DNA from: Paraburkholderia phenoliruptrix
GTDB taxonomy: Bacteria > Pseudomonadota > Gammaproteobacteria > Burkholderiales > Burkholderiaceae
Length of the DNA: 64,000 nt
Direction of reading: 5' to 3'
NCBI RefSeq assembly: GCF_019511605.1
Contig: NZ_JAEUAV010000004.1
Coordinates: 186,001-250,000, forward strand
In this document: positions 18,581 through 27,659 of the stretch, piece after piece
Position numbering within the stretch: position 1 is the first letter of the stretch
Layout of the letters: each line of letters starts with the position of its first letter
The notes under the pieces: generated by a model
What the model saw: the letters and a program-made list of their open reading frames with translations, nothing else
Databases searched by the model: none
Told to the model about the DNA's origin: nothing
Program-made: the position numbers and the translations under genes

Positions 18581-19045
18581 ATGAGCACGCTGGAACAGCT
18601 GTACTCGCAAGCGGACAAACGCCGCACCGAAAACCAGTTGCCGTATGCCGGCGCGCTCTCGCCGGCGGAGGCGTTCGAGCTACTGCAACTCGATCCGCGC
18701 GCGCGTCTCGTGGATGTGCGCACGCGCGCCGAGCTCGACTGGGTCGGCCGGCCGGTGATCGGCGATGGACAGTATGCGCACGTCGAATGGACGCGCTATC
18801 CGGGCGCCATACCGAACCCCGAATTCCTGCCTCAGTTGAGCGAGGTTGCGTCGCCGGACACGCCGGTGCTGTTTCTGTGTCGCAGCGCCGCGCGCTCGAA
18901 GCTGGCTGCGATCGCCGCGGCGCAGGCCGGTTTCTCGCACGCCTATGACCTGCTGGAAGGATTCGAAGGCGACAAGGACGGCCAAGGGCATCGCAAGACC
19001 GTATCCGGGTGGTGCTTCCGCGGTCTGCCGTGGATCGGGGCTTGA
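18581..19045 (+). CDS. Rhodanese-like domain protein
   Basis: This single-domain, 154-residue rhodanese has active-site Cys100 in the loop CRSAARS and the upstream VDVRTRAEL motif of the fold. Such proteins carry a persulfide and act in sulfur transfer, but the partner is unknown. The six-residue active-site loop is the sulfurtransferase type, not the seven-residue Cdc25 phosphatase type. There is no signal peptide. The ATG at 18581 is the first in frame. It is divergent from glnA, and a long simple-repeat tract follows its stop. Confidence 0.9.
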   Translation: MSTLEQLYSQADKRRTENQLPYAGALSPAEAFELLQLDPRARLVDVRTRAELDWVGRPVIGDGQYAHVEWTRYPGAIPNPEFLPQLSEVASPDTPVLFLCRSAARSKLAAIAAAQAGFSHAYDLLEGFEGDKDGQGHRKTVSGWCFRGLPWIGA

Positions 19046-19169
19046 GGGCTGAGGGCTGAGGGCTGAGGGCTGAGGGCTTGAGGGCTTGAGGGCTTGAGGG
19101 CTTGAGGGCTTGAGGGCTTGAGGGCTTGAGGGCTTGAGGGCTTGAGGGCTTGAGAGCTTGAGGGCTTCA
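19046..19169. repeat. GGGCTGA / GGGCTTGA simple tandem repeat tract
   Basis: About four copies of the 7-mer GGGCTGA run directly into about a dozen copies of the 8-mer GGGCTTGA, starting at the rhodanese stop codon. The change from a 7- to an 8-base period within one tract, with the final copies slightly degenerate, is typical of slippage. Copy number is expected to vary between strains. Confidence 0.93.
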
Positions 19170-19495
19170 GCAGCCTGAGATCGACGCTGAAGCCCGCGCG
19201 AGACGAGCCTTGGTCGCGCCCGAACTTTTGCCGCTTACTTGCAGCGCTTGCCGGCTCATTGAGGAAGCGCGACGGCCGAGCCTGGCGGCCGGGCCAACAT
19301 TCAGGCTCGACGAATGGCCAGAGCAGTGAGCCTCAGCAGCACGCCCGAGCAGCCAGCCCCAGCAGTCCGCTGCACCAGTCAGACTCGATAAACAATCAGG
19401 CGCAGCAGTCAGCTTCACCAGTAAGCCACAGCAACCAGGCGCACCGGTCCAGCGAACGCTACCCCGCCCGACCCGAGCCAGGCCACCTCCGTCGC
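19170..19495. other. Intergenic region with degenerate CAG-rich repeats
   Basis: No supportable gene. The stretch 19320-19460 is rich in degenerate CAGCAG, CACCAG and CAGTC words. It separates the rhodanese gene from the convergent CinA-like gene and has no clear terminator. Confidence 0.55.
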
Positions 19496-20326
19496 TCACT
19501 CGCCCGGCTTTGCCGCCGCAGCCTCGTGCTCGACAATATCGCCGCCGAGCAGGTGCACCCCTTCGCGCAGCTTGACGAACGCCGCGGCTACCGCTTCCGG
19601 CTCGCCCTTCACACCCAGGTCGATGTGATGGCGCGCATAGACGCCGCCGCGCTCCGCGTCGCCCACGCTCGGCAGACTGAACACCCGCACGCCCGGAAAG
19701 TCCTGCTCGATCTTCTCCATGAGCGGCGTGAGACGCGACTCCGGCAATTCGAAAACCAGCAACGACTTCTCCGCGTGCGGCATGGCGTGGTGCAGATGCG
19801 CGTAGTGCGTGTCGAGCACCCACTCGATCATCGGCCATGCCATGACCGGGAAGCCCGGCACGAAGTAATGCTCGCGGATCGAGAAGCCAGGAATCTTGTT
19901 GTAGCCGTTCGGAATGATCTCCGCGCCCTGCGGGTACGTGCCCATATTCAGCCGATGCAGATTCTCCGGCGAGTTCAGGTCAAGCGGCGTAGTAGCCGTC
20001 GCCGGATACATGTCGCGGATGCGCTCCTGAATCAGCTTCTGCGCCTGCGGATGCAGTTGCAGCGGCACCCCGAGCGCGGCTGCCGCGCATTGACGCGTGT
20101 GGTCGTCGGGCGTGGCGCCTATGCCGCCCGTCGAGAAAACGATGTCACCGGACTCGAACGTGCGCCGCAGCGTCGCGGTAATGCGCTGCGGATCGTCGCC
20201 GATGTACTCCGCCCAGCCGAGCGACAGCCCGCGCGCGCCAAGCAGTTCGATGACTTTCGGCAAATGCTTGTCGACGCGCCTGCCCGACAGGATTTCATCG
20301 CCGATGATGATGACGCCAAATGCCAT
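19496..20326 (-). CDS. CinA N-terminal-type molybdopterin-binding domain protein
   Basis: This 276-residue protein has the MoaB/MogA-like fold found as the N-terminal domain of CinA (COG1058). It shows the family start FGVIIIGDEILSGRRVDKH, the pterin-binding loop FSTGGIGATPDD, and LVPG-like YFVPGFPVMAWPM. The C-terminal amidase domain of full CinA is absent, so it is the stand-alone COG1058 form. In CinA this domain has been linked to ADP-ribose pyrophosphatase activity, but here the function is inferred only. It lies 30 bases after the EI24-like gene on the same strand, so the two probably share a transcript. Confidence 0.88.
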   Translation of the reverse strand: MAFGVIIIGDEILSGRRVDKHLPKVIELLGARGLSLGWAEYIGDDPQRITATLRRTFESGDIVFSTGGIGATPDDHTRQCAAAALGVPLQLHPQAQKLIQERIRDMYPATATTPLDLNSPENLHRLNMGTYPQGAEIIPNGYNKIPGFSIREHYFVPGFPVMAWPMIEWVLDTHYAHLHHAMPHAEKSLLVFELPESRLTPLMEKIEQDFPGVRVFSLPSVGDAERGGVYARHHIDLGVKGEPEAVAAAFVKLREGVHLLGGDIVEHEAAAAKPGE

Positions 20327-20356
20327 TGCCGCCTCTTTGGTTGTCTGGTTCGTTGA

Positions 20357-21190
20357 TCAATAAGGAATCGGGGCCGTCTGCCGCACGCCGCCGGCCTCGT
20401 CCGCGCGCATGCGCTGCAGCGCCCGCAGACAGTAGTAGCCGAACCACAGCGCCGAAAACACGAGGATGAACGCGTAAATCCAGATCGTCACCGCCGTGAC
20501 GACCGGAAACAGCACCACCAGCCACACCGACGACGCCCACACCAGCGTGGGCAGCGACCCGAGCAGGCCGCTCGCGACGCCGATCAGCAGGAGCGGCAAG
20601 CGAAAGCGCCGCACCAGCGCGCGCCGCTCGTCGCGCGTGGCGTGCAGCGCGAGCGCGTCGTAGGTCATCACGCGATAGGTCAGCCAGCCCCACAGCAGCG
20701 GCGGAATCAACGCGAAAAACGGCGGTACGAGCCACAGCGGCAGCGTCACGACGAGCAGCACGAGGCATACCAGCGTCGTCCACAGCGCCTGGCCGAGGCT
20801 ACCGTACCACGTTCCGCCGCGGCGCATTTCCAGGCCGGCGAACTGGCGCGTCGCCAGAAAGCGGATGACGGCCGGCATCGACAGCGTCGCGATCAGCAGG
20901 AGGACGGTCACGACAATGAGCGGGATCGTCATCGCAATCACGAGGAACGGCGCAATGGCCGCGTGCAGCGCTGAAAAACCGAGCGAGTCGAACAGATGGT
21001 AAAGCGTGACGGTAAACGACCAGCTTTCGAGCCAACTGCGGGTCGCGCCGATCAGCGTTTGCCAGGAAAACCACAGGATCACGCCCCACCCGACCGTTGC
21101 CGCAAAAAACGGCATGAAGGTCAGCCAGAGCATGCGCGGGTGGAGCGCGCTTGCGAGCGCACGCCCGAACGAGCGCAAAAGGTCATTCAT
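20357..21190 (-). CDS. EI24/CysZ-like membrane protein
   Basis: This 277-residue protein has several hydrophobic helices and the EI24/CysZ signature region near the N-terminus (DLLRSFGRALASALHPRMLWLTFMPF). It also has the GTWYGSLGQALWT and FALIPPLLWGWLTYRVM segments of the family. CysZ relatives import sulfate, but this branch is uncharacterised and no cys genes are near. The ATG at 21190 (MNDLLRSF) is preferred to the open frame up to 21292, which adds an Arg-rich stretch. It is upstream of the CinA-like gene with a 30-base gap. Confidence 0.82.
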   Translation of the reverse strand: MNDLLRSFGRALASALHPRMLWLTFMPFFAATVGWGVILWFSWQTLIGATRSWLESWSFTVTLYHLFDSLGFSALHAAIAPFLVIAMTIPLIVVTVLLLIATLSMPAVIRFLATRQFAGLEMRRGGTWYGSLGQALWTTLVCLVLLVVTLPLWLVPPFFALIPPLLWGWLTYRVMTYDALALHATRDERRALVRRFRLPLLLIGVASGLLGSLPTLVWASSVWLVVLFPVVTAVTIWIYAFILVFSALWFGYYCLRALQRMRADEAGGVRQTAPIPY

Positions 21191-21341
21191 GCGAGCTGGT
21201 GCCGGTGAATGCAACGATGAAATGAAGGAAGCGGCGCGGCGGCCACCCAATGCGGACCGCGCGCGCGAACGTGGACAGCATAAACCACGCAAGCGACCAC
21301 CGGCGAGACCGGCAGCGCATCAGGCAGAAAGGCAGGCGGGT

Positions 21342-22337
21342 TCAGACCGCGGTCGCGCCGCTCTCATTGCGGCGCCGCGCGGACAAACGCCGGCCGATGC
21401 GCACGAAAGCAAGCCAGTGCTGCGCCCAGAAGCCTTCGCCGTAGGTGCGGCCCTGCAACTGGTCGCTGATGCCGGTGGGCTCCATGTCGCGGCTCCACGA
21501 CACGCTGCGAAACAGCATGTCCCACCACGGAAACAGCACGCCGAAGTTGCAGCCGTATTTCAGGCCCTCGTGACCGTAGCCGATTGCATGATGGCGCCGA
21601 TGAAACGTAGGGCTCACCAGCAAGCGCTCGCCGAGCCAGCCGAAGTAGAGGCGGATGTTGGCATGCTGGACGCTCTGCGCGAGATTCGTGATCGCGACCA
21701 GCACGACGAACTGCGACGGCGGCACGCCGATCACCAGCGCAATGACCGCGAAGAACGACGCCTGCAGCAGGTCGTCCAGCAGATGGTTGCGGTCGTCGGC
21801 CCACAGGGACATCTGCTGCTGGCTGTGATGCACCGCGTGCAATTCCCACCACACGCCGATGCGGTGCTGCCAGCGGTGATACCAGTAGCCGGCGAAATCG
21901 AGCGCGAGCAGGTACATGACGAACGTGACGAGCGGCTGCGTCGTCACGCCCGGCCAGAGGTTGTCGAACTCGATATTGGAGATGTTATGCAGACGCAGCC
22001 ATGCCTGAACATTGTCGAAAAACGGCTGCAGCGCGAAGAAGAAAAACAGGTTCAGGATGCCGAGCTTCGCGATCCACGTGTAGATCACGTCGACCCGCAC
22101 CGCCTTGCGGTTCTCCCACTGCTCGACCGGGCGCAGCGCCTCGAGCGGCCGCAGCACCGCGTACATGGCCAGCACCTCGATGATGCCCACGATCACCCAG
22201 TAGAGGCTGTCGTAGGTGTCTTCGTCGTAGTCCATCAGATCGAAGTGGAACAGCAGCGGCTGCACCACGTTGACGTACAGCAACGTCTGCGCGGAGGAGA
22301 CGAAGTTGTCGAGCGAAGAGAAGATCAGATGGAACAT
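21342..22337 (-). CDS. Sterol desaturase / fatty acid hydroxylase family protein
   Basis: This 331-residue integral membrane di-iron enzyme has three histidine clusters in order: HRWQH, HAVHH and HRRHH. They lie between hydrophobic segments typical of the family. Bacterial members hydroxylate or desaturate lipids, hopanoids or carotenoids at the membrane. A conserved N-terminal DEDTYDSLYW segment precedes the first helices. The start at 22337 (MFHLIFSSLDNFV) gives the usual N-terminus. The substrate cannot be deduced from the context. It lies in a minus-strand run with the beta-propeller gene 94 bases upstream. Confidence 0.93.
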   Translation of the reverse strand: MFHLIFSSLDNFVSSAQTLLYVNVVQPLLFHFDLMDYDEDTYDSLYWVIVGIIEVLAMYAVLRPLEALRPVEQWENRKAVRVDVIYTWIAKLGILNLFFFFALQPFFDNVQAWLRLHNISNIEFDNLWPGVTTQPLVTFVMYLLALDFAGYWYHRWQHRIGVWWELHAVHHSQQQMSLWADDRNHLLDDLLQASFFAVIALVIGVPPSQFVVLVAITNLAQSVQHANIRLYFGWLGERLLVSPTFHRRHHAIGYGHEGLKYGCNFGVLFPWWDMLFRSVSWSRDMEPTGISDQLQGRTYGEGFWAQHWLAFVRIGRRLSARRRNESGATAV

Positions 22338-22431
22338 GGCGCTGGTGGTGACTTCGATCTTTGCGGCTCTTATCTCGCGACACGAGCTTGCAACATGCCG
22401 CGGCTTTGACGCGGCATGGCAGGCCCTATTA

Positions 22432-23451
22432 TCACGCGCCGTTGGGCGCCGTGACCGGCGCCCGATTAAAGAAATAGATGCCGTGCGGCGAGCGGCCCAC
22501 GGCGATCGTCTGGATCAGCTTGCGCGTGCTCAGGTCGATGATGCCGATGTGCTTCGCAAAGCGGAACGTTACCCACAGATAGCGTTTGTCGGCGGAAAGT
22601 TCCATGTCGTCCGGCCCCGGCATCAGACCCGTGATGTCGCCCACGTTGGTGAGCGACTCCTCGTCGATGATGCTGATGGTGCTCGCGACGCGGTTCGACA
22701 CCGCGACATGCCGGCCGTCCGCCAGCGAGCGGAAGTTGTGCGCGCCATTGCCCGTGTGGATGGTCTTCACGACCTTCTGCGTATGCCAGTCCACCACCGC
22801 CACGTAGTCGGCGCCGGTCATGCCGACCAGCAGGTACTTCTCACCCGGCGTCATCCACAGCCCTGCCGGCACCTTGCCGACCTTCATCTTCCACTTGACG
22901 GTTTGGGTGGGCAGATCGATTGCGGCGAGTTCGCCGGACACCTGCAGCGTGACGAAGACCGTCTTGCTGTCGTTCGTGAAAGCCATGTGGCTCGGCATGA
23001 CCGCGAGGGGCAGTCGCGACGCGAGCGTCATCTGGTTCTTCTGGCTGTCGTAGTGATAGATGTCGAGACGGTCGAGGCGCAGACCGGTCGTGACGAGCCA
23101 TTTGCGGTCAGGCGAAAAGCCGATCTGGTACGGGTCTTCGATGTTTTCGACCCAGCGCTGGACCTGCCCAGTTTTCGGGTCGACCAGCATCAGATTGTTC
23201 GACACCGAGTTTGCGACGATCAGCGAAGAGTTGTCCGGCGTCACCATCAGGTGATGCGGCTCCTTGCCCGTGGGCACCGTGCCCACGACCTGGTGGCTCG
23301 CCTCGTCGATGAGGCTCAGCGTGGCTTCGGCGGAATTGAGCACGATCACGTTGTTGGCGCGCGCAGCCGGAGAAAAAAAGCCTGCTGCGGCGGCGAGAGC
23401 AAAGCCTGCGGCGAACGTGGCTGTCACGCCGCGAAGAAAAAATTTACGCAT
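22432..23451 (-). CDS. Secreted YVTN-family beta-propeller protein
   Basis: This 339-residue protein has a clear Sec signal peptide (positively charged MRKFFLRG, then a hydrophobic core, cleavage near SPAARA-NN at about residue 32). It is followed by repeated beta-propeller blades of about 40 residues with YVTN-like motifs: LIVANSVSNNLMLVD, VFVTLQVSGELAAID, YLLVGMTGADYVAVVD, YLWVTFRFAKHIGIID. Such proteins are periplasmic and often act as scaffolds or in cofactor or quinoprotein pathways. No heme-binding CXXCH is present. Its function is unknown. Confidence 0.9.
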   Translation of the reverse strand: MRKFFLRGVTATFAAGFALAAAAGFFSPAARANNVIVLNSAEATLSLIDEASHQVVGTVPTGKEPHHLMVTPDNSSLIVANSVSNNLMLVDPKTGQVQRWVENIEDPYQIGFSPDRKWLVTTGLRLDRLDIYHYDSQKNQMTLASRLPLAVMPSHMAFTNDSKTVFVTLQVSGELAAIDLPTQTVKWKMKVGKVPAGLWMTPGEKYLLVGMTGADYVAVVDWHTQKVVKTIHTGNGAHNFRSLADGRHVAVSNRVASTISIIDEESLTNVGDITGLMPGPDDMELSADKRYLWVTFRFAKHIGIIDLSTRKLIQTIAVGRSPHGIYFFNRAPVTAPNGA

Positions 23452-24028
23452 GAAAACTCACTTCGGAGAACGGCTGTCATTGTAGAACGTTTGCCGCTGC
23501 CTGCGGTTGACGTAGGTCGGGCCGCGCGACAGGGAAAATGAAGGGTCACATGCGAGTGGGTCTAGCGGGATGGTGCGACGAACGCATAGAAAGCACCGCA
23601 CTGGATAGCGAAAAAAGCTCTTCTTATTCCCGGCTCAAATAAACGGGAACACGCTTAATAAAATACGCCGCGCCTAAGATTAATTCTGAGTAATCTTTAT
23701 TTTGTCCAGATAATCGCATTCATTTACACAAAAAATTAAGACGGAAAATATTTATTTCACAGTTTTCGGATTTGGCTTATTTCTGGCACTTAATCCACCC
23801 TGGACAATCCTCGCGCGTTCATCGTCCAGCCCTCAACCCGGTGGACGTTCGAGTGGGCGGACTGATCCGGTCAATGAAAATGCGCCAATCCAGCGCCACG
23901 ATGAGTAGTGGCAGGCAACCACATTGCCATCGATAGTGGTAATTTTCCCGGCCCTTTAAACGGGCGATGACGCCTCGTCCGGATTATCGCGCCCACTCCG
24001 CCACACAACAGCAGCGCGGAGTTAATAG
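23452..24028. other. AT-rich intergenic region upstream of the autotransporter gene
   Basis: This 577-base gap lies between divergent genes. About 23630-23790 is strikingly AT-rich for this chromosome (runs such as TTAATAAAATA, AAAAAATTAAG, AAATATTTATTT). It probably holds the adhesin promoter and may be a target for an H-NS/MvaT-type silencer. No single sigma-70 pair can be fixed with confidence. No ORF is supported. Confidence 0.6.
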
Positions 24029-27000
24029 GTGAACAAGACTTATCAATTAATCTGGTGCGAAGCAACATGCACGTGGGTAGCGGCCCCGGAAAGCTCGAAG
24101 GCGAAGACCCGGCGCGGTTCGGCCCGCGCAAAAACCGTCGCGCTGGCGGTGCTCGCCGCCGCCTTGCTCGGGGAAAACGCGCTGGCCGCGGGCTTTAATG
24201 CAACAGAGGTAGGGCCAATGGCCAATGCGGCGGGAGACGGCTCGGTGGCAGTGGGAGTGAGCACGACCGCATCCGGGGTGAATGCGATTGCCGAAGGCGC
24301 AAATGCCATTGCTCTCGGGGACAACGCCGTCGCGCTGGGGATGGGCGCCACGGCGAGTGGCGCCGCTTCGACCGCGACGGGCCTCGGCGCCCGCGCGTTG
24401 GCGGACGGCGCCACCGCCACCGGAACGGCTGCGGTGGCGGCCGGCCTGCGCTCGGTGGCGAGCGGCTTTAACTCGCATGCGAACGGCACCGACTCCATTG
24501 CGGCGGGTGCCGGCGCGACCGCCAGCAGTGACGGCAGCACGGCGTTGGGCGGTTCCGCGCAGGCCAATGCCACGCTGTCGAGCGCGGTCGGATACGGCGC
24601 ACGCTCTGCCGGAATCAGCGCGGTTGCGCTCGGCTATGCCGCCACGGCGTCGAACAATTATTCGTTTGCGGGCGGCGCATCCGCCAAGGCCGCGGGCGAC
24701 AACTCCACGGCACTCGGCTATTCGGCCTCGACCACGGGCCTGAACTCGGTCGCCCTTGGCTATGCCGCCAGCGCGTCGGCCGACAACAGCGTCGCGCTGG
24801 GTTCCGGTTCCACCACCAACGCAGACCTCACCAAGGCCGCCTATGTACCGTCCGGCGCCGCTCCCGCGACAATAGCGGGGGCAACAGCAATGGGCGAAGT
24901 GTCGGTGGGCTCGTCGGGAAGGGAACGCCGGCTGACCAACGTCGCCGCCGGTGCGGACGCGACCGACGCGGTCAACGTCAGTCAGTTGCAGGCCGCGACC
25001 ACAGGTCTGTCGCGGTACTTCAAGGCCGACGGCGCCAATGACGGCAGCGACGACGCAAGCGCAACGGGCGCTCGTGCGCTCGCGGTCGGCAGCGCCGCAG
25101 CGGCGAGCGGTACTCAAGCGGTCGCCGTCGGCGCGAGTGCGACGGCGAGCGGTGCGGACGCGGTCGCTCTCGGCTCGAATACCACTGCCGGCGGTACAGC
25201 GGCCGTCGCTCTCGGCGCAAACGCCAAGGCTAGCGCCGAGGAGGCGGTCGCTTTTGGCACAAGTGCGGCGGCCAGCGGCGCCGGTGCCGTCGCCCTCGGC
25301 AGTTCGGCGTTGGCCGCAGGCCAAGGCAGCTTCGCCGCCGGCACCAGTGCCCAGGCGCAAGGCGGATTCAGTACCGCCGTGGGCGGCTTTGCCAATGCGG
25401 CCAGCGACGGCTCCACCGCGCTTGGCTACGAGGCCAGCGCGACGAGCGGCAACGCCACCGCGCTCGGCTACCAGGCACGCGCGCTGGCGGCGAACTCGGT
25501 CGCGCTGGGCCAGGGCTCTGTCGCGGATCGGGCCAACACAGTCTCCGTCGGATCGAGCGGCAACGAACGGCAGATCACGAACGTCGCAGCCGGCGTGCAA
25601 GGGACCGACGCGGTCAACGTCACGCAGCTCAATACCGCGGTCGGCAACGCGTCGCGCTACTTCAAGGCCGGCGGCGCCAATGACGGCAGCGACGACGCGA
25701 GCTCCACAGGAGACCGCGCGGTCGCCATCGGCAGCAGCGCGGCGGCCAGCGGTTCAGAGAGTGTGGCGGTCGGGGCAAGTGCTATCGCAAGCGGCGGGAA
25801 CGCGGTCGCCGTCGGCGGCTCGGCGCTGGCCACAGGCCAAGCCAGCTTCGCCGCCGGCACCAGTGCCCAGGCGCAAGGCGGATTCAGTACCGCCGTGGGC
25901 GGCTTCGCCGATGCGGCGAGCGACGGCTCCACCGCGCTTGGCTACGAGGCCAGCGCGACGAGCGGCAACGCCACCGCGCTCGGCTACCAGGCACGCGCGC
26001 AGGCGGCCAACTCGGTTGCGCTGGGCAATGGCGCGTCGAGTTCTGGTGTCGGCGCCATTGCCGTAGGCACGGCAGCCAGCGCGCCCAGCGACTATGGCGT
26101 GGCGCTCGGCCAACTCGCCTCTGCGCAGGGCGCCGGTTCGCTCGCTCTGGGTGCGATGTCGCAAGCGCAGGCACCGGGCTCGGTCGCACTCGGCCAACGC
26201 TCCGTCGCGGATCGCGCCAATACCGTCTCGGTCGGCTCCGCCGGCAACGAACGCCAGATCACCAACGTCGCGGCCGGCACAGCCGACACCGACGCCGTCA
26301 ACGTCGCGCAGTTGAAAGCCGTGAGCGACCAGGGCACCGCCACCGCCGCGAAGCTCGACGGCGCGGTGATGTACGACCGCAATCCGGACGGCAGCGTCAA
26401 CAGGAATAGCGTCACCTTGGGCGGCGACGCAGCGAGCGGCGGCACGGTCCTCCACAACGTGGCCGACGGCGTCGACAACTCCGACGCGGTGAACGTCGGC
26501 CAACTCAACGCAGCGATCAACGGCGCGGTGAACAACGCCGTCGTCAATGCGGCCAACCCATTCGTCAGCGCGGAAGGCGACCGCGACCTGGAAGGCGCCG
26601 TTTCGTCCGCCGTGCACTCGGTGGCGAGCGGGGCGAACGCGCGCGCCACCGGGGCGAACGCCAGCGCCGTCGGCGCGAACTCGCTCGCCAGCGGCAGCGG
26701 GGCGACCGCGCTCGGTGCAGGCGCCACGGCAAGCGCCGCGAATTCGGTGGCGCTGGGCCAAGGCTCGGTCGCGGATCGTGCCAACACAGTGTCGGTCGGC
26801 GCAGTGGGTCAGGAACGTCAGATCGCCAACGTTGCAGCCGGCGTGCAAGGCACCGATGCGGTCAACGTCAACCAGTTGCAACAGAGCATGAGCGGCACCC
26901 TGGGCGCAGCGCGCGGCTATACGGACGACCAGATCCGTTCCGCGCGGCGCGATTCGTATGGCGGGACCGCATCCGCCCTCGCCATGGCCGGTCTGCCTCA

Positions 27001-27181
27001 AGCAGTCCTGCCTGGCCGGGGCATGGTTGCCATGGCCGGCGGCACCTATGGCGGGCAGTCGGCGCTCGCCATCGGCGTGTCGCAGTTGTCGGAGACGGGC
27101 AAGTGGGTCTACAAGCTGCAAGGCACCACGGACTCGCGCGGCCAGTTCGGCGCGTCGGTCGGTGCAGGCATGCACTGGTAA
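24029..27181 (+). CDS. Trimeric autotransporter adhesin (YadA/Hia type)
   Basis: This 1050-residue type Vc secreted adhesin starts at GTG 24029 with GGAG 8 bases upstream. Residues 1-25 (MNKTYQLIWCEATCTWVAA) form the extended signal peptide region seen in large autotransporters, followed by a hydrophobic core ending near NALAAG. Long arrays of YadA-head repeats (SVAVG, NAIALG, STALGY type) alternate with neck motifs (NVAAGADATDAVNVSQL). The YadA anchor is at the C-terminus, ending GASVGAGMHW with the terminal aromatic needed for outer-membrane insertion. It probably mediates adhesion or autoaggregation. The head contains an internal near-identical duplication with a 516-base period. Confidence 0.96.
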   Translation: MNKTYQLIWCEATCTWVAAPESSKAKTRRGSARAKTVALAVLAAALLGENALAAGFNATEVGPMANAAGDGSVAVGVSTTASGVNAIAEGANAIALGDNAVALGMGATASGAASTATGLGARALADGATATGTAAVAAGLRSVASGFNSHANGTDSIAAGAGATASSDGSTALGGSAQANATLSSAVGYGARSAGISAVALGYAATASNNYSFAGGASAKAAGDNSTALGYSASTTGLNSVALGYAASASADNSVALGSGSTTNADLTKAAYVPSGAAPATIAGATAMGEVSVGSSGRERRLTNVAAGADATDAVNVSQLQAATTGLSRYFKADGANDGSDDASATGARALAVGSAAAASGTQAVAVGASATASGADAVALGSNTTAGGTAAVALGANAKASAEEAVAFGTSAAASGAGAVALGSSALAAGQGSFAAGTSAQAQGGFSTAVGGFANAASDGSTALGYEASATSGNATALGYQARALAANSVALGQGSVADRANTVSVGSSGNERQITNVAAGVQGTDAVNVTQLNTAVGNASRYFKAGGANDGSDDASSTGDRAVAIGSSAAASGSESVAVGASAIASGGNAVAVGGSALATGQASFAAGTSAQAQGGFSTAVGGFADAASDGSTALGYEASATSGNATALGYQARAQAANSVALGNGASSSGVGAIAVGTAASAPSDYGVALGQLASAQGAGSLALGAMSQAQAPGSVALGQRSVADRANTVSVGSAGNERQITNVAAGTADTDAVNVAQLKAVSDQGTATAAKLDGAVMYDRNPDGSVNRNSVTLGGDAASGGTVLHNVADGVDNSDAVNVGQLNAAINGAVNNAVVNAANPFVSAEGDRDLEGAVSSAVHSVASGANARATGANASAVGANSLASGSGATALGAGATASAANSVALGQGSVADRANTVSVGAVGQERQIANVAAGVQGTDAVNVNQLQQSMSGTLGAARGYTDDQIRSARRDSYGGTASALAMAGLPQAVLPGRGMVAMAGGTYGGQSALAIGVSQLSETGKWVYKLQGTTDSRGQFGASVGAGMHW
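25328..25505 (+). repeat. Copy 1 of an internal head-domain duplication
   Basis: Bases 25328-25505 align with 25844-26021 at a constant offset of 516 bases (172 codons) with only a handful of differences, mostly silent or conservative. The similarity at DNA level is much higher than between the other head repeats, which implies recent duplication or gene conversion. Confidence 0.85.
25844..26021 (+). repeat. Copy 2 of an internal head-domain duplication
   Basis: Partner of the copy at 25328-25505. Both encode the block FAAGTSAQAQGGFSTAVGGF followed by a shared SDGSTALGYEASATSGNATA stretch. Confidence 0.85.
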
Positions 27182-27368
27182 AAACGGCACCGTAGATCGA
27201 CGCATCGCCGTTAGCCGGCGATGCGTCGCAATGCGAATGCAGCGAACAGGTAGGCTCGGGTCCAATCCCGGCTTGAATGGCTTCGTGCGCGATGGGCGCC
27301 CGAACAGCGGGGCACGGCGCGCGCCCTTTTTGGCGGGAACCGGAAGGACCGTCAGCACAGCCGAGTTG

Positions 27369-27608
27369 GGTTGGGCCTTGGGTTGTGCCTCGGGGTTGTG
27401 CCTCGGGTTGGCCTCGGGTTGGCCTCGGGTTGTGCCTCGGGTTGGCCTCGGGTTGGCCTCGGGTTGGCCTCGGGTTGAGCCTCGGGTTGAGCCTCGGGTT
27501 GAGCCTCGGGTTGAGCCTCGGTTGAGCCTCGGTTGAGCTTCGGGTTGAGCTTCGGGTTGAGCCTCGGGTTGGCCTCTGGTTGAGCCTCCGATTGCCCCTC
27601 GGATTGCC
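27369..27608. repeat. 11/12-bp tandem repeat array (CCTCGGGTTG type)
   Basis: About twenty head-to-tail units alternate between an 11-base form (GGCCTCGGGTT) and a 12-base form (GAGCCTCGGGTT). The copies decay towards the right end into GCCTCTGGTT and GCCTCCGATT variants. It fills most of the 478-base gap (27182-27659) between the convergent adhesin and hrpA genes. The reverse strand is open across it but only as a low-complexity shadow. Confidence 0.93.
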
Positions 27609-27659
27609 CCTCGCGTTACACCGCGCGACACACCCGGCCCACGCCCACCCTCGCCCAGC

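Noticed and set aside
19046-19169. GGGCTTGA array as a possible CRISPR
   Set aside because: The repeats are contiguous with no spacers and too short. It is a simple tandem repeat.
19496-20326. Full-length CinA (competence/damage-inducible protein)
   Set aside because: Only the molybdopterin-binding domain is present; the nicotinamide-nucleotide amidase domain is absent.
23912-23932. TGGCAGG ... TTGCC as a sigma-54 promoter for the adhesin
   Set aside because: The spacing between the two elements is 4 bases too long for a -24/-12 promoter.
27369-27608. CCTCGGGTT array as a possible CRISPR or plasmid iteron
   Set aside because: There are no spacers, no rep or cas gene nearby, and the unit length varies between 11 and 12 bases.
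25754-27631. 625-codon minus-strand frame across the adhesin 3' half and the repeat array
   Set aside because: It consists of the reverse of adhesin repeats and of the tandem array; low complexity and no ribosome site.
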